Shown: piece after piece, positions 31,466 through 40,328 of the stretch
How the letters are laid out: every line of letters starts with the position of its first letter
How positions within the stretch are numbered: position 1 is the first letter of the stretch
Assembly: GCA_963521065.1 (NCBI GenBank)
Contig: CAUQTI010000007.1
Location: 87,526 to 151,525 of the forward strand
Length of the DNA stretch: 64,000 bases
Source of the DNA: IOR16 sp963521065
GTDB lineage: Bacteria; Bacillota; Clostridia; Peptostreptococcales; Anaerovoracaceae
Direction: 5' to 3'
The notes under the pieces: generated by a model
Seen by the model: the letters and a program-made list of their open reading frames with translations, nothing else
Databases searched by the model: none
Told to the model about the DNA's origin: nothing
Program-made: the position numbers and the translations under genes

Positions 31466-33556
31466 CTATTTGAAATACTCCGAAATATAATCCGGTGCGT
31501 TTGATTTATGAATGTAAAGCTCTGTAGGAGCGGCTCCGCCATTTCTGCCGGCATAGACAATTTGAAAGCGATAATATTTTTCGGAGTCAAACTGCATTGT
31601 TTCACCTAACTCATAAAGCTGCTTTATTTTAGAAAGGTCGGTGATTACCATTAAATTTTCATGCTCCTCCGGCGGTTGCAGGCCGGGGTTATAATAGCTG
31701 TCAAGAGATTGCTCGATGCTCTTTGTGGAAGTGTCAGAAAGCGTAGCCATTGCATACAAAGGGGTGACTTTCATATACTCTGTGTAAATGTTGTACCCGT
31801 GACGGTTCAGCCACGCAATTGTTTGCGTATAGGAAGGACGGATTGAATATTCTCTTGTTTCTGTAGGGTCCTCTCCTATTTTCTGCGAGCTCTCCGCTGT
31901 GGTGCCCAACGGTACCGTATCTGTTCCTATTTGCTGAGGGCGAATGTATTTTATTTCAACGCTGCATAACGGCATTTCAGGTTTGCAGAGCTGCTCGTAA
32001 GTCAGTACCTGCACATCTTGGTTAAGTGCTTGAATCAAGCCTTTCAGATCATCTGTGGTAATGCTGGGGTCAATCGCAGAGGTAACGCGGCTATGAATGG
32101 TTACTTGCTGCAAATCTTTTTCGGGAATTCGCAGCAACGCTAAATCTGTGCGAAATTCACTGGATTCGTAAAGTGTTTTCAAATTTTTATTTTCTGTAAT
32201 AAGCCAGCGGGGAACTTCATAGTACCTGTTTAGGGTACGTCCGGAATCTGTCTTATAGGTAAAGAGAATGGATGAATATCCATTTGGGTTATCCTTCGTG
32301 TATTTCACGATTTTATCTCGATTTCCAATAATCTGCTTATGGAAAGAAATAATTTGCTGAAGATTGTCTGGATCTTTATATTTTGTTTTTAATTCATCAT
32401 AATTTCTGTATTCATTATAATTATAGGACAATGCATAATCCATAGAAATACTTTTTATGTTTTTTTCAGAGGGAATTCGGCCTTCATAGGAGAAAGCGTC
32501 AAATTCCAGTGAAAGAAAGAATAGTACTGCGATTAAAAGGTAAATGCCAAAGCTTTTTAAGGCTGCAACATTAAAAATCCAAACTGTTTTTTTTACAACG
32601 ATCCTTCCGATTAGGAAACCTAAAAGAGCTCCGCAAAAATAGCCGATATAAGAGTAGTCCCCTAAAAATTTAAAATAGGTGCCAATTGCTGTCATAGTAA
32701 AGAAGGCAATCAGGTAACAAATAGCCGGTTCACAAAAGGAATAAACCAAAGCATCCGATGTTTTTTCAAGTTTTCTCCGTTCGTACAATAAAGCGGACAG
32801 GAAAAATAAAAACACAATCATTCCAAGATAGAATATGATGCGAAGCGGCGTGAAAATTGGAGCGCCGGACAGTGTTGCAAGAAACGGCGATAAGGCATAG
32901 GAGAAAGACTCTCCACTTTCTATATAAAACCCGAAAAGATACACTTTAAAATAAGAAATCAGCACAGCATGCAGTGCAGGAAGCAGAAAGTTAAATGCAA
33001 CGGCTGTACAAAAGTGCATGATACTGTTTCCTGTAATCATTCCGGCAAAGACAGAAACTGTATATAAAAAAATGACAATCAAAAGAGATTGGAATATCCA
33101 ACGTAAAATCATCATTCTTGAAAAAACGTCTGCGGTATCAGCCCAATCTACGGGAACGGGTTTGCTGATTGCAAGCAGTATCAGGCCATTTGCAAGGATT
33201 GGAATGGAAATTAGCAAAAGGCCGGACAAAAAGTGACTGTTATAGAGTGTGATTCTGCGAAACGGCATCGCGTGCATGACTGCGACGGAGCTTGTATTTT
33301 GCAGATAACGGAAAAGCACAACTGCCGTTAAAATAGGAAATGATAAATGCGCTAAGAGGAGAAACGGTTGTTCATTTCTTAAAACACTCCCAATGTAATA
33401 GGCGAAGTCAGACAGATTCCGATAGCTTAAAAGGATTGGAAAGACTCCGCAAAGAAAGTAAATTAAAAACCCGATTACAGGAATCGGCCAGCATCTTCTA
33501 AAATTTTCCTGTAGGAGAGGGCGTGACGGACTAAAACAGGATACTTTGCATGTCAT
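31466..33556 (-). CDS. Large ABC-2 type permease with an extracytoplasmic domain
   Basis: A 696-residue membrane protein, much larger than usual ABC-2 permeases. The first half has about ten hydrophobic helices up to LIAVLFFLSLEFD (about residue 350). The last 330 residues are soluble and probably external, with YEVPRWLITENK and VTPLYAMATL among the recognisable strands; I do not know this domain with certainty. A perfect AGGAGG stands 8 nt before the ATG, so the 26-nt overlap with the ATPase gene is real. It pairs with the ATPase and YtrA regulator upstream. Confidence 0.8.
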   Translation of the reverse strand: MTCKVSCFSPSRPLLQENFRRCWPIPVIGFLIYFLCGVFPILLSYRNLSDFAYYIGSVLRNEQPFLLLAHLSFPILTAVVLFRYLQNTSSVAVMHAMPFRRITLYNSHFLSGLLLISIPILANGLILLAISKPVPVDWADTADVFSRMMILRWIFQSLLIVIFLYTVSVFAGMITGNSIMHFCTAVAFNFLLPALHAVLISYFKVYLFGFYIESGESFSYALSPFLATLSGAPIFTPLRIIFYLGMIVFLFFLSALLYERRKLEKTSDALVYSFCEPAICYLIAFFTMTAIGTYFKFLGDYSYIGYFCGALLGFLIGRIVVKKTVWIFNVAALKSFGIYLLIAVLFFLSLEFDAFSYEGRIPSEKNIKSISMDYALSYNYNEYRNYDELKTKYKDPDNLQQIISFHKQIIGNRDKIVKYTKDNPNGYSSILFTYKTDSGRTLNRYYEVPRWLITENKNLKTLYESSEFRTDLALLRIPEKDLQQVTIHSRVTSAIDPSITTDDLKGLIQALNQDVQVLTYEQLCKPEMPLCSVEIKYIRPQQIGTDTVPLGTTAESSQKIGEDPTETREYSIRPSYTQTIAWLNRHGYNIYTEYMKVTPLYAMATLSDTSTKSIEQSLDSYYNPGLQPPEEHENLMVITDLSKIKQLYELGETMQFDSEKYYRFQIVYAGRNGGAAPTELYIHKSNAPDYISEYFK

Positions 33557-34427
33557 GGTCTTTTCCTCCTAATTCGTAAATAAAGATTTCCTCCAATGAA
33601 AGCGGAAGAAGGTCAAAAAGCACTGGATTATGCTCTTTTATAATGCTTTCGACAACATCCTTTCGGTTTTGGATTAGCAGCAAGTCTACGCTGCCGCGGG
33701 TTTCCTTATATAAAACATTGAGACCGCGATAAGGATTTTCCGGCCGATCTTTAAATGCAACTTGAATTTTATGGATGTCTGATTTCAATTCATCCAAATC
33801 TCTTTCTAATTTCATCTTTCCGCGCTCTAAAATGCCGATGCTGTCACAGATACCTTCCATCTCCCGCAGGTTGTGGGAAGAAACTAAGACGGTCATATTC
33901 CGCTCGCTGACATCTTCTACAATGTATTTCCAGACCAGTTTTCGCACAATGGGGTCCAGACCGTCAATTGGCTCATCTAGTATCAAGTAATCAGGCATTG
34001 AGGACATTGTTAAAATGAAGGCAGCTTGTTTTTGCATCCCTTTTGAAAATTTTCCAAGCTTTCTTTTTTCATCCAGATTAAAAAGCGTGCACATCTTTTT
34101 ATAGCGCTCTTCGTTCCAATTTGGATAAAGGGATGCATAAAATCTAGAAGCATCTTTTAGGTTATAGGAAGAAAAAAAGTACAAATCGTCGGGAATATAT
34201 CCAATACGTTCTTTCAGCTTTGGATTGTTTTCAATTGATTCTTCATCGATAGAAATAATGCCGCTGTCTGGCTTTAAAACGCCAATTAGATGCTTTATTA
34301 AAGTTGTTTTTCCAGAACCATTTTCGCCGATCAGTCCGTAGATAGAGCCGGTCTTTATATGCATCGTTAAATCGCTCAATGCATTGACACCATCAAAAGA
34401 TTTGTCAAGCTGGGTAATTTTAATCAT
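33531..34427 (-). CDS. ABC transporter ATP-binding protein
   Basis: A 298-residue ATPase: Walker A GENGSGKTTLIKH, signature LGKFSKGMQKQAAFIL, Walker B DYLILDEPIDGLDP and SSHNLREME. A C-terminal extension of about 85 residues is present. It overlaps the regulator by 8 nt and the permease by 26 nt. Like the first operon it is probably an exporter or a bacitracin-type resistance transporter. Confidence 0.93.
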   Translation of the reverse strand: MIKITQLDKSFDGVNALSDLTMHIKTGSIYGLIGENGSGKTTLIKHLIGVLKPDSGIISIDEESIENNPKLKERIGYIPDDLYFFSSYNLKDASRFYASLYPNWNEERYKKMCTLFNLDEKRKLGKFSKGMQKQAAFILTMSSMPDYLILDEPIDGLDPIVRKLVWKYIVEDVSERNMTVLVSSHNLREMEGICDSIGILERGKMKLERDLDELKSDIHKIQVAFKDRPENPYRGLNVLYKETRGSVDLLLIQNRKDVVESIIKEHNPVLFDLLPLSLEEIFIYELGGKDHDMQSILF

Positions 34428-34806
34428 GGCAATGTGCTCCTTTTTCCATTATTTGTTTTAGAAAATGATTAATTTCGCAGGAAGTAAGGCCCAAATATTT
34501 TAGCTCCATAACGTCATTCTGAATGCGTTGCTTAATTTCTTCAAGCTTTTGCCTATCCATTTTCCAAGCATTTTTTTCTGCAACAAAGCAGCCGACACCT
34601 GCCGTTGTATATAAATATCCGTTTCGCTCTAACTCACGGTATGCCTTTAAAATGGTATTGGGATTTACTGTTAGAGTTTTGGATAATTCGCGTACTGAGG
34701 GAAGCTTCTCATGAGGGATTACTACTTCAGTGAGAATCAATTCTTTTATTTTATCCATGATTTGTTCGTAGATTGACTTCCTGGATTTTAAATCCAATTG
34801 AAACAT
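34420..34806 (-). CDS. GntR-family regulator, YtrA type
   Basis: 128 residues with the winged helix YEQIMDKIKELILTEVVIPHEKLPSVRELSKTLTVNPNTILKAYRELERNGYLYT and a short helical end, as in YtrA. It heads the operon regulator-ATPase-permease. The palindrome at 34836-34854, about 30 nt upstream of the start, is the probable autoregulatory operator. It shares only the general family pattern with the regulator at 29633, so the two operons need not respond to the same signal. Confidence 0.92.
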   Translation of the reverse strand: MFQLDLKSRKSIYEQIMDKIKELILTEVVIPHEKLPSVRELSKTLTVNPNTILKAYRELERNGYLYTTAGVGCFVAEKNAWKMDRQKLEEIKQRIQNDVMELKYLGLTSCEINHFLKQIMEKGAHCHD

Positions 34807-34835
34807 AATACTCTCCTCTTTTCTTAATTCTAACT

Positions 34836-34862
34836 GTACTATACTGTGTAGTACGGGGTCAA
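34836..34862 (-). promoter_or_regulatory. Operator and promoter elements of the second YtrA operon
   Basis: GTACTA-N7-TAGTAC (34836-34854) is a perfect palindrome. On the reverse strand TTGACC (34862-34857) lies directly upstream of it, and TATAGT falls inside it, so the palindrome spans the spacer and -10 area. Confidence 0.6.
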
Positions 34863-34957
34863 TATTTTTTTGTGAGAAAATGGAAAATAGATTGTAAAAC
34901 TGAATGAGATTGTGAATCGTTTATCAGAGATACCATATTTTGAATATTCTTTTTAAT

Positions 34958-34986
34958 TTGAAAATTGAATGACTGCGTGGTAAAAT
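34958..34986 (+). promoter_or_regulatory. Promoter of the hydrogenase operon
   Basis: TTGAAA at 34958-34963, a 17-nt spacer and TAAAAT at 34981-34986. It lies in the 301-nt divergent gap (34807-35107) that also holds the reverse-strand operator. The leader of about 110 nt shows no clear hairpin or ORF. Confidence 0.6.
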
Positions 34987-35107
34987 GACTCTCAAGGATA
35001 TGAGGAAGATATTCTGGAAGATGAGAAATCTATGTGGTGAGAGTAAACACAGAAATAGCAGCAGAGGAAAGAGCAATCATTTTATTTGATTAGGGAGGTT
35101 TGAAAAA

Positions 35108-36958
35108 ATGAGTAGATTGGATATTAAGACCAGGGATCGTTCCCAAATGGTTGTAGAAAGCCTGTATAAGGATTTGGAAAGAAGAATCATCGCCAGTCCG
35201 CCGGGCCTATGTCCGGTTGATATGGCCTCTTCGTTTTTAAAGCTATGCCACGCGCAGACTTGCGGGAAGTGTGTTCCGTGCAGGGTAGGGCTGGGCCAGC
35301 TACAACATTTGCTGGATGATGTTTTGGATTTAAGTGAAGATACAGATTTAGAGATCATTCAATTAATTGAACGGACAGCCGAGACGATTCGAGATTCTGC
35401 AGATTGTGCAATCGGGACGGAAGCTGCAAATATGGTACTTCGGGGGCTCTTGGGATTTCGGGATGATTACGAGGAACATGTAACCAATCATCGATGTGTG
35501 TCCACGATTCAAAATTCGAATCAGCCGGTTCCTTGCGTTGCGCTATGTCCGGCAGAAGTAGATGTACCGGGCTATATTTCACTTGTTTTAGAGGGAAGAT
35601 GTGCAGACGCGGTTCGGCTAATCCGAAAGGATAATCCGTTTCCGGCTGTTTGTGCTTTGATTTGTGAGCACCCTTGTGAGGCAAGATGCCGCCGTAATTT
35701 AATTGACGCACCTGTTAATATTCGCGGAATGAAGCGTTATGCGGTCGATCACTGCGGGAAGGTGGAGATTCCAGAGAGAATGCCGTCTACCGGTAAAAAG
35801 GTAGCGGTGATAGGCGGCGGACCGAGCGGCTTGAGCGCAGCCTATTTTCTCTCGCTGATGGGACATTGCGTCACGGTATTTGAAAAAAGGGCGCATTTAG
35901 GCGGAATGCTTCGGTATGGAATTCCTAGCTACCGCTTGCCTAGAGAACGCCTGAAAGAAGATATTGAAGCGATTCTTTCTTCAGGGGTGGAGATAAAAAC
36001 GGATACAGACATTGGAGGCGGCGATTCCATTCAAAAGCTGCGTGATGAATATGATGCAGTTTATATTTCGATTGGAGCACACACTCATAAAACAATTGGA
36101 ATTGAAGGAGAGTATTCTCGAGGCGTTATTTCAGCTGTTGAAATACTAAGAAGCATGGGTGATGATACCATGCCGGATTTTAAAGACAAGCAAGTGGTCG
36201 TCATCGGCGGAGGCAATGTAGCAATGGATGTGGCAAGAACGGCAAAGCGATTGGGCGCAAAAAAGGTCAGCATTGTGTACCGGAGAAGACGGCAGGATAT
36301 GACTGCGCTTTCTGAAGAAATCGAAGGAGCGATTGCAGAAGGCTGTGAACTGCTGGATTTAAAAGCTCCGTCGCGCATAGAGTGCACGAAAGACGGGGAT
36401 GTGAAAAGTCTCTTTGCAAAGCCGCAGATTGCGGGCAAGGCAGATAAAGCAGGAAGACCCAAACCGATGGATGCGCAGGCGGAAGAGGAATGCATTCCTT
36501 GTGAGATTATCATATCTGCGATTGGGCAGGCGACGGATTCGGAGCATTTTGAGCAGTACGGCATTCCGATTAACAGAGGAAATATCGTAGCGGCAAAATC
36601 CAGCGGCATTGAGAGCATTCCGGGAATCTTTGCGGGAGGTGATTGCGTCAGCGGCCCTTCAACGGTAATTAATGCGATTGCGGCAGGAAAGGTAGCTGCT
36701 GCAAACATCGACAGCTACTTAGGATATCATCGCATGATGGAATGCGATATAGAAATTCCTGCGCCGCGGCATGGAGATCATCCTCGTTGTGCGCGTGTTG
36801 AGATGAAAGAGCGCCTTCCGGGTGAAAGAGGGGAAGACTTTGCAGAGATAGAAAAGGGAATGACGGAGGAAGAAGCGCAGTATGAAGCACTGCGTTGCCT
36901 GCGGTGTGACCATTATGGGCTGAGTACCTTTAAAGGAGGGAGAGTAGAAAGATGGTAA
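35108..36958 (+). CDS. NuoF-type Fe-S / GltD-like flavoprotein, hydrogenase partner
   Basis: The 616-residue protein has three parts. Residues 40-130 resemble the 4Fe-4S domain of NuoF/HydB (CGKCVPCRVG, later DCAIG). Residues 140-220 are the Fe-S domain of the GltD family (CVALCPAEVDVPGY, CALICEHPCEARCRR). The rest is an FAD/NAD(P)-binding oxidoreductase (VAVIGGGPSGLSAAYFLS, VVVIGGGNVAMDVARTA, GIFAGGDCVSGPSTV). The NADH/FMN domain of true NuoF is absent. It overlaps the hydrogenase gene by 7 nt, so it very probably carries electrons between NAD(P)H and the hydrogenase. GGGAGG precedes the ATG. Confidence 0.88.
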   Translation: MSRLDIKTRDRSQMVVESLYKDLERRIIASPPGLCPVDMASSFLKLCHAQTCGKCVPCRVGLGQLQHLLDDVLDLSEDTDLEIIQLIERTAETIRDSADCAIGTEAANMVLRGLLGFRDDYEEHVTNHRCVSTIQNSNQPVPCVALCPAEVDVPGYISLVLEGRCADAVRLIRKDNPFPAVCALICEHPCEARCRRNLIDAPVNIRGMKRYAVDHCGKVEIPERMPSTGKKVAVIGGGPSGLSAAYFLSLMGHCVTVFEKRAHLGGMLRYGIPSYRLPRERLKEDIEAILSSGVEIKTDTDIGGGDSIQKLRDEYDAVYISIGAHTHKTIGIEGEYSRGVISAVEILRSMGDDTMPDFKDKQVVVIGGGNVAMDVARTAKRLGAKKVSIVYRRRRQDMTALSEEIEGAIAEGCELLDLKAPSRIECTKDGDVKSLFAKPQIAGKADKAGRPKPMDAQAEEECIPCEIIISAIGQATDSEHFEQYGIPINRGNIVAAKSSGIESIPGIFAGGDCVSGPSTVINAIAAGKVAAANIDSYLGYHRMMECDIEIPAPRHGDHPRCARVEMKERLPGERGEDFAEIEKGMTEEEAQYEALRCLRCDHYGLSTFKGGRVERW

Positions 36959-38679
36959 AATTAGTAATAGACGGAAAAAATGTAACCGTTCCTGAAGGAA
37001 CGAGTATTTTAGATGCAGCAGACAAAGCAGGAATCTACATTCCCCATTTGTGTTACTTAAAAGATATTAACGAGATTGGAGCCTGCCGTGTCTGTATTGT
37101 TGAAAAAAAAGGAATGAGTAAATTGATTACCGCCTGCAATAATGAAGTTGAGCCGGGAATGGAAATCAGCACGAACAGTCCGAAGGTGCGTGCAACGAGA
37201 AAAGCCAATGTTGAGTTAATTTTGTCCGACCACGACTGCATGTGTGCTACTTGTGTGCGCAGTGGAAATTGCAGCCTTCAAAGAATTGCAAATGATTTAG
37301 GAATTGTAGAGGTTCCATATAAAATGATTGCGGAGAAAAACCGATGGGATAAAAATTTCCCTCTGATTCGCGATGCGTCAAAATGTGTCAAATGTATGCG
37401 GTGTATTCAAATTTGCGATAAGGTGCAAGACCTTCAGGTTTGGAACGTATCGGGCAGCGGATACCGCACGACTGTCGGGGTAATACAGAACCGCAGGATT
37501 CAAGATGCGAATTGCTCGCTCTGCGGGCAATGCATTACGCACTGTCCGGTCGGCGCACTGCGAGAACGGGACGATGTGGGGCGGATGTTTGATGCGCTGG
37601 CCGATCCGGATAAAATTACGATTGTTCAGGTGGCGCCTGCCGTACGAACCTCGTGGGGAGAAGGAATCGGTCTGTTTAAAGAGGAAGCTACGATGGGAAG
37701 GCTGGTCAGTGCACTGCGCAATATGGGATTCGACTATATTTATGATACGACATATAGTGCGGATTTAACCATTATGGAAGAAGGAAGCGAGTTTTTAGAG
37801 CGCTTTCAAAACCGGAAAAAATACAAATGGCCGATGTTTACCTCCTGTTGCCCCGGCTGGGTGCGCTTTGTAAAATCTCAATATCCGGATATGGCAGAGC
37901 ATCTTTCTACCGCAAAATCACCGCAACAGATGTTTGGTGCGATTACGAAGAGCTACATTGCAGATAAATTAGGGATTCCGGCAGAGAAAATATTTGCAGT
38001 TTCTCTTATGCCATGTGTTGCTAAAAAATATGAATGTGATGTGGAGAATCTTTCAGATGCCGGATTTGGGCAGGATGTCGATTTGGTATTAACAACAAGA
38101 GAGCTTGACCGCATGATTCGAGCCGATCATATCAAAGCGGACAGCTTAAAGGAAGAACCCTTTGATGATATATTTGGGGTTTCTACAGGAGCCGGGGTTA
38201 TTTTTGGAACCACAGGTGGAGTGATGGAAGCGGCACTTCGGAGTGCCTATTTTCTGATGACGAAAAAGAACCCTGATCCAGAAAGCTTCCGTAGAGTACG
38301 AGGAATGGATGGCTGGAAAGAAGCCGTTTTTGAAATAGAAGGGGCTGCGATTCATGTCGCGGTAGCAAGCGGACTTGGGAACGCAAGGCGATTGATGAAA
38401 GCGATTAAAAACGGAAAAGTGAAATATGATTTTGTAGAAATTATGGCCTGTCCGGGTGGCTGCGCAGGCGGTGGCGGACAACCGATTCACGATAATGTGG
38501 AGCTGGCGGAAGAAAGGGGGAAAATTCTATATGGGTTAGACCGTACTGCAGAGGTTCGATTCTCACACGAAAATCCTTCCGTTCAGAAAACCTATGAAGA
38601 ATTTTTAGGGGCACCGCTTTCCGAAAAGGCACACCACCTATTGCATACGGATATAAGAGAGTGGGGATATAATAAATAA
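36952..38679 (+). CDS. [FeFe] hydrogenase, group A
   Basis: The enzyme makes or oxidises H2 with an H-cluster. The 575 residues contain an N-terminal 2Fe-2S domain (YIPHLCYLKDINEIGACRVC, then the fourth Cys in ITACNNE), a His-ligated cluster (HDCMCATCVRSGNC), two 4Fe-4S motifs (CVKCMRCIQIC, CSLCGQCITHCPVGAL) and the H-cluster domain with motifs TSCCPGW, MPCVAKK and MACPGGCAGGGGQP. It lacks a signal peptide and is cytoplasmic. The adjacent GltD-like gene recalls the glutamate-synthase-linked hydrogenases (HydDB group A2, from memory). Maturases are not in the window. Confidence 0.97.
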   Translation: MVKLVIDGKNVTVPEGTSILDAADKAGIYIPHLCYLKDINEIGACRVCIVEKKGMSKLITACNNEVEPGMEISTNSPKVRATRKANVELILSDHDCMCATCVRSGNCSLQRIANDLGIVEVPYKMIAEKNRWDKNFPLIRDASKCVKCMRCIQICDKVQDLQVWNVSGSGYRTTVGVIQNRRIQDANCSLCGQCITHCPVGALRERDDVGRMFDALADPDKITIVQVAPAVRTSWGEGIGLFKEEATMGRLVSALRNMGFDYIYDTTYSADLTIMEEGSEFLERFQNRKKYKWPMFTSCCPGWVRFVKSQYPDMAEHLSTAKSPQQMFGAITKSYIADKLGIPAEKIFAVSLMPCVAKKYECDVENLSDAGFGQDVDLVLTTRELDRMIRADHIKADSLKEEPFDDIFGVSTGAGVIFGTTGGVMEAALRSAYFLMTKKNPDPESFRRVRGMDGWKEAVFEIEGAAIHVAVASGLGNARRLMKAIKNGKVKYDFVEIMACPGGCAGGGGQPIHDNVELAEERGKILYGLDRTAEVRFSHENPSVQKTYEEFLGAPLSEKAHHLLHTDIREWGYNK

Positions 38680-38700
38680 AAAGAATAAACGATGAAACGG

Positions 38701-38735
38701 AAAAAGACTTCTGCGGAAAGGAGCAGAAGTCTTTT
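38701..38735 (+). terminator. Terminator of the hydrogenase operon
   Basis: A perfect 14-bp stem AAAAAGACTTCTGC/GCAGAAGTCTTTTT around an 8-nt loop, then GTTG. Confidence 0.92.
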
Positions 38736-38750
38736 TGTTGTAAAATGCTG

Positions 38751-38780
38751 TTTACAAAGCCTTCAGTCAGCCGATATACT
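38751..38780 (+). promoter_or_regulatory. Promoter of the 2-hydroxyacid dehydrogenase gene
   Basis: TTTACA at 38751-38756, an 18-nt spacer and TATACT at 38775-38780, about 30 nt before the ATG. Confidence 0.6.
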
Positions 38781-38810
38781 GTGATTGTAAGAATATAAAA
38801 GGAGAGACGC

Positions 38811-39776
38811 ATGAGGAAAATTGTAATTTTAGATCGTTATACGATTCATCCGAGTGAGACAGAGCTTGCTTGGTTTGAGGAATGGGGAGCTGTTACAAGT
38901 TATGATTTTACACCAAAAGAGTTGGTGGCTTCAAGGATTGGCGATGCAGAGATTGTTTTTACGGACAGCACTTATATCGGAAAAGAGGTAATCGATGCCT
39001 GCTCAAAGCTGCAATGGATTGGCATTTTAGCAACAGGGACGAATTCTGTAGACTTAGAATATGCAGCATCGAAAAAGATTCCGGCATGTAATGTACCTGC
39101 TTACGGAACGAACTCTGTATCGCAGTGTGCGTTTGCTCTCTTGCTTTACGGATGCGGGCGCTTGAGAGAGCATCTTCATTTCGTTGCGGAGGGCGGATGG
39201 TGCTCACAGCCTATGGTTCCGTTTTGGAATTATCCATCCTATGAGCTGGCTGGTAAGGTAATGGGGATTATCGGCTTTGGAAGTATCGGACAGCAAAGCG
39301 CAAAAACTGCACTGGGCTTTGGAATGAACGTCCTCATTTCATCGGGATATCCGAAAAAAGAGCTGGAAACAGAGACTATGAAATTTGTTTCTACAGAGGA
39401 ATTGCTTTCTTCTTCGGATGTAATTTTACTGCATTGTCCGCTTACAGAAGAAAATCAAGAGCTTATAAAAAAAGAGAGCATAGAGAAAATGAAGGATGGC
39501 GTAATTTTAGTGAATACGGCTCGCGGTAAACTCATTCGGGAAGAAGATTTATTTGATGCACTTCAATCCGGAAAAATTGCCTTTGCATGCTTGGATGTGT
39601 TGGCGGAAGAGCCGCCGAATCCGAATAATCCGCTTTTCACTTTGAAAAATTGCTTTATTACGCCTCATACTGCTTGGACATCAGAGGAAGCGCGCATTCG
39701 CATCTGCCAAATTGCCGCAGAAAACTTAAAGCAGTTTTTAAACGGAAAACTCGTAAATTGTGTGAATTTAAAATAA
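38811..39776 (+). CDS. D-isomer-specific 2-hydroxyacid dehydrogenase
   Basis: The 321-residue enzyme has the split catalytic domain and the NAD-binding core with GFGSIGQQSAKTALGFG, the family signature ILLHCPLTEENQELI, DGVILVNTARGKLIREEDL and the final catalytic His in FITPHTAWTSEEAR. It reduces a 2-keto acid with NADH; glycerate or hydroxypyruvate is likely from the overall pattern, but the exact substrate is open. AAAGGAGAG lies before the ATG. It is monocistronic. Confidence 0.9.
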   Translation: MRKIVILDRYTIHPSETELAWFEEWGAVTSYDFTPKELVASRIGDAEIVFTDSTYIGKEVIDACSKLQWIGILATGTNSVDLEYAASKKIPACNVPAYGTNSVSQCAFALLLYGCGRLREHLHFVAEGGWCSQPMVPFWNYPSYELAGKVMGIIGFGSIGQQSAKTALGFGMNVLISSGYPKKELETETMKFVSTEELLSSSDVILLHCPLTEENQELIKKESIEKMKDGVILVNTARGKLIREEDLFDALQSGKIAFACLDVLAEEPPNPNNPLFTLKNCFITPHTAWTSEEARIRICQIAAENLKQFLNGKLVNCVNLK

Positions 39777-39907
39777 AATATTGAGGCGAATTTTTTAAAT
39801 TGGCACTAATAAAAAGAAGAAAACTGGACCTTTTCGATATGACAGATTCTTTTTAGAATGGGATTATCTATTATATTAAGGAAAAGGATTCTAGGAGGGG
39901 ACGTTTT

Positions 39908-40318
39908 ATGAATGCCAAATATGTGATGATTATTCAATGTGAGTTTGCTAGAAATCGGTGCAGCGGGTTTGCGTGTACCAACGGATTTTATAATCGAGAT
40001 GACGGATTTAAGGACTATGGTGAAGCGGTTCGGTATATTGCAATGACTTGCGGTGGCTGTTGCGGCGCGGGACTTGCAGTGAAGCTGGAGCATTTTTCAA
40101 CGAAGCTTTTGAAAAAAACAGAAGTTAAAAAGGATGAAGTTGTGGTGCATTTATCCTCCTGCATGGTGACAGATAACTATCACCATGATCGATGTCCAAA
40201 TTTGGATTATATCAGGGGCCTTGTTCAAAAAAAGGGATATCACAATATTGTTGACGGTACCTATATCAGCAAAACGGCACAAAAAAAACGTGAAAAAGGC
40301 GAGTACAAAACCTATTAG
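39908..40318 (+). CDS. CGGC domain protein
   Basis: The 136-residue protein has the conserved cysteine pattern of CGGC proteins: QCEFARNRCSGFAC near the N-terminus, TCGGCCGAG in the middle and LSSCM with HHDRCPN further on. The many Cys/His residues suggest metal or Fe-S binding; the role is unknown. A strong TAGGAGGGG site precedes the ATG. Its stop codon forms part of the ribosome site of the following regulator gene. Confidence 0.85.
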   Translation: MNAKYVMIIQCEFARNRCSGFACTNGFYNRDDGFKDYGEAVRYIAMTCGGCCGAGLAVKLEHFSTKLLKKTEVKKDEVVVHLSSCMVTDNYHHDRCPNLDYIRGLVQKKGYHNIVDGTYISKTAQKKREKGEYKTY

Positions 40319-40328
40319 GAGTGGCAAT

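Noticed and set aside
36085..36708. Long reverse ORF (207 codons) inside the GltD-like gene
   Set aside because: A shadow frame; its Ser/Ala/Pro-rich translation follows from the codon pattern of the forward gene.
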